NCBI GenBank assembly: GCA_964291305.2
Contig: OZ219784.1
Location: 1 to 64,000, forward strand
Direction of reading: 5' to 3'
Length of the DNA: 64,000 nucleotides
Source of the DNA: VXNF01 sp964291305
Lineage (GTDB): Bacteria; Actinomycetota; Acidimicrobiia; Acidimicrobiales; CATQHL01
Position 1 is the first letter of the stretch, and each line of letters starts with the position of its first letter. The notes under the pieces were generated by a model, which did not search any database, was not told the DNA's origin, and saw only the letters and a program-made list of their open reading frames with translations. Shown here piece after piece: positions 41,371 through 48,793 of the stretch. The position numbers and the translations under genes are program-made.

Positions 41371-41477
41371 GGGTTATTCGTTCTGGTTATCGTCCTGAGC
41401 GGCGACATGCTCATCATGGGCGAGCGCAGCCACCAGTCCAAGGGTTATTCGTTCTGGTTATCGTCCTGAGCGGCGAC
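41371..41477. repeat. Repeat-insert-repeat module: 36-bp perfect repeat, 35-bp insert, at the ccmI 3' end
   Basis: Positions 41371-41406 and 41442-41477 are identical at all 36 bases, with mismatches immediately outside on both sides. The insert is 41407-41441. The right copy is the last 10 codons plus stop of the ccmI gene; the left copy lies beyond the stop, so the protein is unchanged. Shorter GTTATTC repeats just to the left show that the site is also prone to small duplications. Confidence 0.95.
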
Positions 41478-42593
41478 GGCTCGGACTTCGGTTGCAAGCC
41501 GAGCGGCTTCTGCTAGCAAGCCGGGCGGCGCCTCGAGGGTGGCCAGGTGATCCAGGTCGGCCAGGGCCGCCTCGAAGCGACCCAAGCGTGCCAAGGCCAG
41601 CCCTCGCCAGAAGCGGGCCTCTGGATTGTTAGGGGCTAACTCCGCGGCCCTGTCCAGGGCGACAAGGCCCTCAGCCAGTAAGTCCTCAAAGGCAGCGAAG
41701 TCAGGCGAGGTCAACAGCGCTCCCCTGCCCACCAGCGCCGGGACGTTGAGCGGATCGGCCTCCAAGGCGTTGCCGAAGAGCCGGGCGGCCAGCACCACCT
41801 GTCCGCTGTCGGCGAGGAGACGGGCAGCGGTGGCCATGTGCTCAGAAGTAGTGCCAGCCAACAACGCCTCGATGGCGGCCGTGTCGCCGGCCTGATTGGC
41901 AGCTGCTAGGCGCCCTGCTAGCACTCGCTCGCGTAGCTCGTAAGTGGCAACCAGCTCCTCCATGATTGGCGGCGCAGCAAGACCGGCGAAGGTGTCCAAA
42001 TGGGTCTCGGCGTCGGCAAAACGCCCTTGCCTAACCGCCACAACCGCGCCGAAGACTCGAGCATCGGGATACCGCGGGTCGGCCGCCACCGCAGCCTCCA
42101 GACGTTCGGCAGCGGGCTGTAGTTGGCCCCGCAAGAAGTCCAGCCAGCCCCACCAAGCCAACGCCTCGGCACTGGAAGGCTCAGCCGCCACAACCTCGGC
42201 GTAGATGGCCTCGGCTTCACCGAAGCGGCCGGCGGCCATGTGCTCCTGGGCTTCGAAGAGCAGACCGCGGGTGCTCTGGCGGATGTCGCCGGTGGCGGTG
42301 TCTAGCGACGAGCGGCTGCCCAGAGCCGAGGCCAGACCGAGCCCCAGGCCACCGCCGACCATCGCCACCACTACCAGTACTGCCACTGGGCGACGCCAGC
42401 GACGCAGCGGGCGACCGGGGACTTCGCCAGCGGTGACACGGTAGTTCAAAGCTTCGGCGCGTTGGTTATATGTGGCGCTGAGGTTGCGGTAGTCGGCGTC
42501 GCTGATATCACCGGCCGCCCGCTCGGCCTCCAGGTCACTGAGCGAACGTTGCAGAAACTCAAGTTCCTCCCGGTCGGCGTCGTAGTCGCTCAC
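41445..42593 (-). CDS. ccmI: CcmI-like TPR protein of cytochrome c maturation
   Basis: A 382-residue membrane-anchored TPR protein. The N-terminal segment YDADREELEFLQRSLSDLEAERAAGDISDADYRNL resembles the CcmI/CcmH-fusion start. One membrane helix follows (residues ~68-90). About six tetratricopeptide-like helical pairs come next (FGEAEAIYAEVVAAEP, FADAETHLDTF, and others). CcmI presents apocytochrome c to the CcmFH ligase. It is the last gene of the ccm operon, 4 bp after ccmH. Its 3' end is duplicated by the neighbouring 71-bp module. Confidence 0.85.
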   Translation of the reverse strand: MSDYDADREELEFLQRSLSDLEAERAAGDISDADYRNLSATYNQRAEALNYRVTAGEVPGRPLRRWRRPVAVLVVVAMVGGGLGLGLASALGSRSSLDTATGDIRQSTRGLLFEAQEHMAAGRFGEAEAIYAEVVAAEPSSAEALAWWGWLDFLRGQLQPAAERLEAAVAADPRYPDARVFGAVVAVRQGRFADAETHLDTFAGLAAPPIMEELVATYELRERVLAGRLAAANQAGDTAAIEALLAGTTSEHMATAARLLADSGQVVLAARLFGNALEADPLNVPALVGRGALLTSPDFAAFEDLLAEGLVALDRAAELAPNNPEARFWRGLALARLGRFEAALADLDHLATLEAPPGLLAEAARLATEVRAVAAQDDNQNE

Positions 42594-42597
42594 TGCG

Positions 42598-43047
42598 TTA
42601 CCGCCAGCGCCGGAAAGCGAAGCCCAACGCTGCCGCCGCGGTGACCCCTACCACCGCAGGGAGAATCCAAACCAGGCTGCCCAACCCGCTAGCGGGGGGC
42701 GTGAGCAAGATCGCTTCGCCGTAGAGGGCGGCGTAGGCAGCCCGGATCTGCTCATCGCTTTGGCCGGCGTCGACCCGTCGGGCGATGTCAGCGCGGATCT
42801 CCCGCGCTACCGAGACGTTCGACTCGGCCACGGACTCACCGGCACACTGCGGACAGCGCAAGCTGCGGGCAATGCTGGCGGCTCGCTCGGCGTCAGTTGG
42901 GTTGGCCTGGTTATCGAGCGAACCGAGGGTCAACAGCACCGCCAGGGACACCAAAGCCAGCCCCCAACTCCAGCGGCGGCCGCGGTTGGGGGCGGAGCGT
43001 CCGCTGTTCGGGGCCGATGCCTCGGGGACGGCGGTGTCAGTGCTCAC
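42598..43047 (-). CDS. ccmH: Cytochrome c maturation protein CcmH
   Basis: A 149-residue thiol-disulfide protein that reduces the apocytochrome CxxCH motif. The signature RCPQC (C65, C68) sits in RSLRCPQCAGESVAESNVSVAREIRADI. A membrane helix precedes it (residues ~28-43) and a second follows near 120-140. This puts the CxxC domain on the extracytoplasmic side. It overlaps ccmG by 4 bp (43044-43047). Confidence 0.92.
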   Translation of the reverse strand: MSTDTAVPEASAPNSGRSAPNRGRRWSWGLALVSLAVLLTLGSLDNQANPTDAERAASIARSLRCPQCAGESVAESNVSVAREIRADIARRVDAGQSDEQIRAAYAALYGEAILLTPPASGLGSLVWILPAVVGVTAAAALGFAFRRWR

Positions 43048-43688
43048 GGCGCGGACTCAGTGGACTGGTCGAGCGCTTCTAAGGCGGAAATACGGGCATC
43101 AAGCTGGTCAGCAGTGACTCCACTAGCCCCTACTAGCTTGTCCACGACATAGCCGGCCGGTGAAACCAAGTAAGTCTCGGGCACGGCGGTCACGCCGAAG
43201 TCCACCGGCACCGACCCCACATCGCCGGCTAACACCGGCCAGCCGCCGCCGGCCCGCTCGAAGAAGGCGCGCACCGACTCCGCTGAGTCGTCGAAGGCCA
43301 CGGTCACCACAACAGCGTCGCCGGCAGCATGGCGCTGGCTGAAAGCCACCAGTTCGGGATGTTCCTGGATGCACCCCGGGCACCAGGAGGCGAAGAAGTT
43401 GACAACCACCCAACGGCCGCGCTGGCTGTCGAGGTCGAAGAAATCTCCCGAGAGGGTTAGCCCGGCGAGGCGCGGTGCCGGTTTGCCGACGGCGGAGCGG
43501 CCGATTAGAGCCCCTCGCTGTGGATCCCCAGCGGCGAGAAACACCACCAGCACCGCAACCACCGCAGCCACGCCCAGAGCTACTAGCGCAACCGCCCTAA
43601 CTGGGCGACGCCGTCGCACGGCCCCGCTGCCAGCAACTTCGCCGGAAGTCTCCTCGGTCTCCTGACTCACCAGTTGGTCATCGCTCAA
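43044..43688 (-). CDS. ccmG: Thioredoxin-like protein CcmG/ResA
   Basis: A 214-residue membrane-anchored thioredoxin. The hydrophobic helix at ~30-52 is followed by the redoxin fold, with WCPGC (C103, C106) in VVNFFASWCPGCIQEHPEL and a cis-Pro region VTAVPETYLVSPAGYVVDK. It supplies electrons to CcmH or apocytochrome. It overlaps ccmF by 11 bp and ccmH by 4 bp. Confidence 0.92.
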   Translation of the reverse strand: MSDDQLVSQETEETSGEVAGSGAVRRRRPVRAVALVALGVAAVVAVLVVFLAAGDPQRGALIGRSAVGKPAPRLAGLTLSGDFFDLDSQRGRWVVVNFFASWCPGCIQEHPELVAFSQRHAAGDAVVVTVAFDDSAESVRAFFERAGGGWPVLAGDVGSVPVDFGVTAVPETYLVSPAGYVVDKLVGASGVTADQLDARISALEALDQSTESAP

Positions 43689-45678
43689 GCGGCACCGCCT
43701 TAGGGGCTGATGTCTCTGGAACTGATATCTCGGAAGCTGCTGTCTCCAGCGCCGAAGTGGGGGAGGTGGGACGGCGACGACGCCCCGGGAAAGCGGCCAG
43801 CACGATCCCCACCAGCATCACCGCGCCGCCCACCCAGAGCCACACGATTAGAGGCTGCACGGTGACCCGCAACACCAAGTTGCCACCGGTCTCGGCAGGT
43901 AGGCGCACCACCGACAACTGCACGTCGCGCCGCGCCGAAGTTAGCGTGGCCGGATGGCCTACCACCTGGCCTCGCAGGGTGTACCGGCTAATAGAAGGAG
44001 CCGCGCAGCAGACACCGTCGGTGGCAATCTCAGCACGCAGCTCAAGGCGCTCGTCGTGGATTACCTCCCGCACGCCCACAAAGCTGAACTCCATGCCAGC
44101 GAAACGGGCTGTCTGGCCCTCGCTGAGAGCAAACTCGGCCTGCTGCAAGTAAGACCCGCTGGCCGCTAGAGCCACCGCCACGATCACCACCCCGATGTGG
44201 GTGACCATGCCACCGTTGGTTCGCCCTAAAAGACCCCGCCAGCCTTGGCGCCGGCCAGCCAGGACCAGTTGACGGAACGCTGCCCCGGCGGCGAAACCTC
44301 CTAGCGCAAAAGCCATTAGCGGTGCCGGCCCTCGCGCGCCCAGCCCCACCGCCACCGCTAGCGTGGCGACACCACACCAGGCGGGGACCAGCAGGCGGCG
44401 CCCCAGCAACTCCGGGGAGGCCTTGCGCCACGGCAAAACGGGGGCGGCCGCCATGAGGAACAGCAGCAGCATGCCCAAAGGCATTGTCATGCGCTGGAAG
44501 TACGGCGACCCGACACTAAGCCGCTCACCGCTGACCGCCTCGGCCACCAGCGGAAAGACCGTGCCCAGCAGCACCACGCCGGCGAACAGGGCGAACAGCA
44601 GATTGTTGGCCAGGAAAGTGCCCTCCCGGCTGAGGAACGAGTCGAACCGCCCCGGGGCGCGCAGCCGGTCACCCCGCCAGCCGATCAGCAGCACACAAGC
44701 GGCAGCTACCACGCCGAAGAAACCTAAGATCGCCGGGCCGATGCTCGAAGCGGTGAAGGAGTGCACCGAGTCCAACACTCCCGAGCGAGTGATGAACGTG
44801 CCGAGGATGGTAAGACTGAACGTGGCGCAGACCAGCGACAGGTTCCAAACCCGCAGCATTCCCCGCCGCTCTTGCACCATGGCCGAGTGCAGATATGCCG
44901 TAGCGGTCAGCCAGGGCAGCAGAGAGGCGTTCTCTACCGGGTCCCAGGCCCAGTAGCCGCCCCAACCCAAGGTGTCATACGACCACCAAGCCCCCAAAAC
45001 GATGCCAGCGGTTAAGAAACCCCAGGCAAAGAGCGACCAGCGTCGGGTTTCGGCCAGCCAGCCTTCGTCGGTGCGGCCAAGCACCAAAGAGGCCACGGCG
45101 AAGGAGAACGGCACCGTAAACCCCACATATCCCAGGTAGAGCATCGGTGGGTGTACCGCCATGAGCGGGTTGTCCTGCAGCAGCGGGTTAGGTCCGGGGC
45201 CGTCGTAGCCCGCCGGCGGATCAAACGCTACGAACGGGTCGGCAGGCCCGATCATCAGGCCAAAGAAGAACAGCACCACCACCAGCGCGCACATCTGAGC
45301 CCAGACCACTAGCGGGTCGTTGGCGCGCTGGCGAAACCGCAGGTTCATGGCCACCACGTAGCCAGCCAGCACCAGACCCCAAAGCAGGATCGAACCTTCC
45401 AGCGCCGCCCAGGCGGTAGCAAAATTGAACAGCGGGGCAGTGGCGGAGCTGCCGTGATCGGCCACGTAAGCCACAGTGAAGTCCCGGTTTATGAGCGCTC
45501 GCTCCATCGCGGCGAAGGCCAGCGCCGCGCCCGTCAGCACCAGCCAAAGCAGGCCGCGCCCAATCAACAGGAAGTTTGGGTCACGCCGCCAAAGCCCCAG
45601 GGCAAAAGCCACCAGGGCGGAAAGAGCTGCGGCGACTGCGATCGCCACGCCCAGGTCGCCCAAGATGAGGTTGCTCAC
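43678..45678 (-). CDS. ccmF: Cytochrome c heme lyase CcmF
   Basis: A 666-residue polytopic membrane protein with ~15 helices. The heme-handling WWD domain is WGGYWAWDPVENASLLPWL, and the conserved segment AALEGSILLWGLVLAG lies upstream. The C-terminal periplasmic domain and final anchor are followed by a Ser/Thr/Glu-rich tail. CcmF ligates heme from holo-CcmE to the apocytochrome together with CcmH and CcmI. It lies 19 bp after ccmE. Confidence 0.95.
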   Translation of the reverse strand: MSNLILGDLGVAIAVAAALSALVAFALGLWRRDPNFLLIGRGLLWLVLTGAALAFAAMERALINRDFTVAYVADHGSSATAPLFNFATAWAALEGSILLWGLVLAGYVVAMNLRFRQRANDPLVVWAQMCALVVVLFFFGLMIGPADPFVAFDPPAGYDGPGPNPLLQDNPLMAVHPPMLYLGYVGFTVPFSFAVASLVLGRTDEGWLAETRRWSLFAWGFLTAGIVLGAWWSYDTLGWGGYWAWDPVENASLLPWLTATAYLHSAMVQERRGMLRVWNLSLVCATFSLTILGTFITRSGVLDSVHSFTASSIGPAILGFFGVVAAACVLLIGWRGDRLRAPGRFDSFLSREGTFLANNLLFALFAGVVLLGTVFPLVAEAVSGERLSVGSPYFQRMTMPLGMLLLFLMAAAPVLPWRKASPELLGRRLLVPAWCGVATLAVAVGLGARGPAPLMAFALGGFAAGAAFRQLVLAGRRQGWRGLLGRTNGGMVTHIGVVIVAVALAASGSYLQQAEFALSEGQTARFAGMEFSFVGVREVIHDERLELRAEIATDGVCCAAPSISRYTLRGQVVGHPATLTSARRDVQLSVVRLPAETGGNLVLRVTVQPLIVWLWVGGAVMLVGIVLAAFPGRRRRPTSPTSALETAASEISVPETSAPKAVPLER

Positions 45679-45697
45679 CGTTGAGCCGATCGCCGCC

Positions 45698-46339
45698 TCA
45701 GCAGCCCAGCTCCAAGCCGCCGCCGCTCGCCGGCTCCAGCCGGTCGGGATAGGTGTCGCGGTACTCGTTGTCGTGCTTCACCAGCATGTGGTCGCTAGCG
45801 AAGTAGTAACCGTCGTTCACACCGCAGGCGAAGCCGGCCAGATCCGCCGGACGGCCCTGCACCCAGCGTCCCTCCAGCACCACCGGTACTCCGGGGGTGA
45901 ACAGGTCTGGCGGACTGCCGACATGTACCACATCGGCGGCAACACCCTCGAAGGACACGGTGAACGCCACGGCCTGCTCGAAGTCAACCCGAGTCTCGGT
46001 AACGCTGTGCGCCAGCGGGGTGCCCTGCATCCGGAACCGCTGGCCCGCCAGCTCGGGGCGCCGCTCCACCGCCTCGTCGGTGTTTAGGAAGAACAGCGAG
46101 GCATCGGTCACTAGCCGCACCAAAGCAAAGGTGATACCGCCGACCGCCGCTGCCACCACTAGCAGCGACACAATCCGCCTAACTCTCGCTGGCCGGCGCG
46201 CCGGGCCAGGTCGGCGGGAACGCGGGGTTAGATCCAGGTCGGAGCGTGAGGTAGCGTCGATCTTGGCGGAGCCGGCTTGATCGGCCGCCGGGCTGCCCGC
46301 CGCAGCCAGAGGGACCAGATCAGGGGGAGGTTGGGGCAC
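45698..46339 (-). CDS. ccmE: Heme chaperone CcmE
   Basis: A 213-residue membrane-anchored OB-fold protein. A long Pro/Arg N-terminal tail leads to one helix (~54-76), then the beta-barrel. The covalent heme-binding site is HxxxY: H189 and Y193 in LVKHDNEYRD. This is the classical His form, not the Cys variant known from some archaea and delta-proteobacteria. It shuttles heme from CcmC to CcmF. Confidence 0.92.
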   Translation of the reverse strand: MPQPPPDLVPLAAAGSPAADQAGSAKIDATSRSDLDLTPRSRRPGPARRPARVRRIVSLLVVAAAVGGITFALVRLVTDASLFFLNTDEAVERRPELAGQRFRMQGTPLAHSVTETRVDFEQAVAFTVSFEGVAADVVHVGSPPDLFTPGVPVVLEGRWVQGRPADLAGFACGVNDGYYFASDHMLVKHDNEYRDTYPDRLEPASGGGLELGC

Positions 46340-46345
46340 GAGGCT

Positions 46346-46492
46346 TCAGTCCTCGGCGGTCATCCAGCGGCGCCGGCGCGCAGGCACCCGCCCGCTGAGG
46401 CGGCGCCCGCGCAGCAACACCATTACGGCGTAGCCCACTAGCAAGATGGCACTAATAGACCAGCCGGCGGCTATATAACCGGCGTGGGTCAC
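46346..46492 (-). CDS. ccmD: Small membrane protein CcmD
   Basis: A 48-residue protein: VTHAGYIAAGWSISAILLVG, then a basic tail rich in Arg. It has one membrane helix followed by a cytoplasmic RRR-type region, as in CcmD, which releases holo-CcmE from the CcmABC complex. The GTG start overlaps the ccmC stop by 4 bp (GTGA) and ccmE follows 6 bp later, so it fills the expected position exactly. Confidence 0.8.
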   Translation of the reverse strand: MTHAGYIAAGWSISAILLVGYAVMVLLRGRRLSGRVPARRRRWMTAED

Positions 46493-47337
46493 GAACCGTC
46501 ACCCCCTGGAGTCACCTGTGACTGGGGCTCGCCGGTGGCTACTAGCTCGGCGGAAGCACGCCGTTCGGCGAGAGCCGCCTGCAGACCGGCGGTTTCAGCC
46601 TCGGCCTCTAGCCAGGCCAAACGGAAGCGATGCAGCAGCAACCACAGCACGAAGCTGCCCAGGACGAAGATACCCAGAACCAGCGTGAACAGCGTGAGAT
46701 CTTCGATGCGCAGCTCCTCGAGCGTGGATTGCTGGTGCAGCGTGCGGTTCTCCCACCACTCCACTGAGCGGTTCACGATAGGGATAAGCACGGCGCCGGA
46801 GAGGCCCAGGATGGCTGCCCGACGGCCGCGGGACTCAGGCGCGGCGGGCACCGAGCGCAGAGCCAGGTATCCCGCATAGACCAGGAACAACACCAACGTA
46901 GTCACGAGACGCACATCGCCCCACTCCCACCAGGTACCCCACACCGGGCGCCCCCAGATCATCCCCGTGATCAAGGTTACCGCGCACAACATCACCCCTA
47001 TCTCGGCGCAGGCGTGGGCCAGACGATCCCACCAGGCGCTGCGCCGCCACAGGTATACCGCACTGGCCGCGGCGCAGGTGCCTAACGTCACGTAAGTCCA
47101 GATCGCGGCGGGAACGTGTAGGTACATCAGCCGCACAGCATCGAACTGGCCGATGCGGGTGCCCGCCTCGGGGCCGGGCCGAGAGTCGGGCGGGCTAAAG
47201 ATGAAGGCGCAGAGGCAGAGGCCCGCCAGGCCCGCCAGTGTGACCAGGCCCAGCAGGCGCGTGGTCCGAGAGCCGGTGTGGCCAGGGGCAACCTCCCCCG
47301 CCGACCGGTCAGAGGGCCGGCCGCCCAGGAGGCTCAT
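46489..47337 (-). CDS. ccmC: Heme exporter subunit CcmC
   Basis: A 282-residue protein with six predicted helices. The WWD motif is GRPVWGTWWEWGDVRLVTTLVLF, with conserved His in YLHVPAAIW and NRSVEWWENRTLHQ. CcmC attaches heme to CcmE. The ATG giving MSLLGGRPSDRSAGE has a GGAGG-like site upstream. A longer frame overlapping ccmB is rejected as unlike the family. The C-terminal ~60 residues extend beyond the usual end. Confidence 0.92.
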   Translation of the reverse strand: MSLLGGRPSDRSAGEVAPGHTGSRTTRLLGLVTLAGLAGLCLCAFIFSPPDSRPGPEAGTRIGQFDAVRLMYLHVPAAIWTYVTLGTCAAASAVYLWRRSAWWDRLAHACAEIGVMLCAVTLITGMIWGRPVWGTWWEWGDVRLVTTLVLFLVYAGYLALRSVPAAPESRGRRAAILGLSGAVLIPIVNRSVEWWENRTLHQQSTLEELRIEDLTLFTLVLGIFVLGSFVLWLLLHRFRLAWLEAEAETAGLQAALAERRASAELVATGEPQSQVTPGGDGS

Positions 47338-47368
47338 AGCACCGGTGCGCTCGGAGCGCAGTCCGGCC

Positions 47369-48037
47369 TCAAGCCTCGGCCTCCAGCAACGGGCCGTAAG
47401 CGAGCGCGCCGAAGACGACGTACACCAAGCCAAACAAACCCAACAGACCGAACCACGCCCAGCCGTTCACCGCCGCAGTTCCCAGAGCGTCGCCGAAGGC
47501 GCGGGTAGCGCCTATGAGCACCGGGGCGAAGACCGGCAGCAGCAGCACGGGCAGCAGCGTCTCGCGGACTCCCATAGGGGCGGCAAGCACACCATAAAGG
47601 GTACCGGCGGCCGCTATGCCGACCGTCGCCGCCACCGCCGATGCGACCGCTAAACCGAAGTGCTGAATTGGAGCGTCGTACAGCACCAACATGGCTACGC
47701 CCAGCAGAAGCTCCAGGAAAGCCAGCTGTGCGGCCAGCGCCAGGGCCTTGCCGGCAAATACTCGGGCGGGACTGGTGGCGGCTAGCAGCAAGGCATCGGC
47801 AGCGCGCCCGGAGTGTTCGACGGCCACTGAGCGCTGGGCTGCCAGCAGCGCCGTCAGCAGCACTGTCACCCAAAAAAGCCCGGGACTGAAGTTCCGCAGG
47901 GCCACCCGGTCGGCGTCTAGGGCGAAGCCCAGCAGCACCAGGGTCGCCAGCGCAAACGGCGCCACCTGGAACAGCAGCACCCGCGAGCGCAACTCGATGC
48001 GCAGATCCTTGGCGGCTATCAGCAGCACCTCACGCAT
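47369..48037 (-). CDS. ccmB: Heme exporter membrane subunit CcmB
   Basis: A 222-residue ABC-type membrane subunit with six helices. It begins MREVLLIAAKDLRIELRSR, the family's typical amphipathic start, and carries SPARVFAGKALALAAQLAFLELLLG. It pairs with CcmA; the CcmAB ATPase drives release of holo-CcmE. It overlaps ccmA by 8 bp. Confidence 0.9.
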   Translation of the reverse strand: MREVLLIAAKDLRIELRSRVLLFQVAPFALATLVLLGFALDADRVALRNFSPGLFWVTVLLTALLAAQRSVAVEHSGRAADALLLAATSPARVFAGKALALAAQLAFLELLLGVAMLVLYDAPIQHFGLAVASAVAATVGIAAAGTLYGVLAAPMGVRETLLPVLLLPVFAPVLIGATRAFGDALGTAAVNGWAWFGLLGLFGLVYVVFGALAYGPLLEAEA

Positions 48038-48713
48038 GGTGAGACTTTGTTGGCTCTGGGCTGGGCATAGCGGGCTGGTCTATGACGATCCCCCCAGCCA
48101 AGTAGACGGTACGGGTGGCTAATTCGGCCGCCGCCAAATCCTCGTGAGAGGCCAGCAGCACCGTGGCTCCGCTAGCAGCAGCGTGACGCAGCAGTCGGTT
48201 CACCGCGCCTCGCCCCGTCTCGTCGAGGCTGGCATGCGGCTCGTCTAGCAACCACAGGCGAGGGCGCCGCACTGCCAAGACGGCGATGGCGATGCGCTTG
48301 CGCTGGCCGGCTGAGAGGCGCCGCAGTACCACATCGGCAAGCCGCGGCGCCACCTCCAGACGTTCCAAGACAGCCCGCGACTCGGCTTCGCTGGCACCAG
48401 AGAGGGCGGCGAAGAAGCGCAGATTCTCCGCCACAGTGAGGTCTTCGTAGAGCATTAGCTCGTGGCCCAACAGCCCGACTTCTGTTCGTAGCGCCCGCCG
48501 CTGGCTTGCTAGGTCGTAGCCGAGCACTCGGCCCTGTCCGCCACCGAGCGCGCTAAGCCCGGCCAGCAGGCGCAACAGCGTGGTCTTGCCGGCACCGTTG
48601 GAGCCTCGTAGCAACAGGATTTCACCCTCAGCTGCGTCAAGGTCAACGCCGGCTAGAGCCGGGAAGCCTCCCCGGCAACAGACGACATCACGCAGCCAGA
48701 TAGCAGATTCCAC
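48030..48713 (-). CDS. ccmA: Heme exporter ATP-binding subunit CcmA
   Basis: A 227-residue ABC ATPase. Walker A is GSNGAGKTT, the signature is LSAGQRKRIAIAVLAVRRP, and Walker B is LWLLDEPHASLDETG. The short size and operon position identify CcmA. It is the first gene of the nine-gene ccm operon. The divergent sortase gene begins 80 bp away, so a shared promoter region lies at 48714-48793. Confidence 0.92.
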   Translation of the reverse strand: MESAIWLRDVVCCRGGFPALAGVDLDAAEGEILLLRGSNGAGKTTLLRLLAGLSALGGGQGRVLGYDLASQRRALRTEVGLLGHELMLYEDLTVAENLRFFAALSGASEAESRAVLERLEVAPRLADVVLRRLSAGQRKRIAIAVLAVRRPRLWLLDEPHASLDETGRGAVNRLLRHAAASGATVLLASHEDLAAAELATRTVYLAGGIVIDQPAMPSPEPTKSHHA

Positions 48714-48793
48714 GACGACCCCTTCGGAGAGAACTGCAGGCTACCGGCCTGGACTGTCGCTAGTCCCGCTGAGGCCGTCGGTACCATCGAGAC

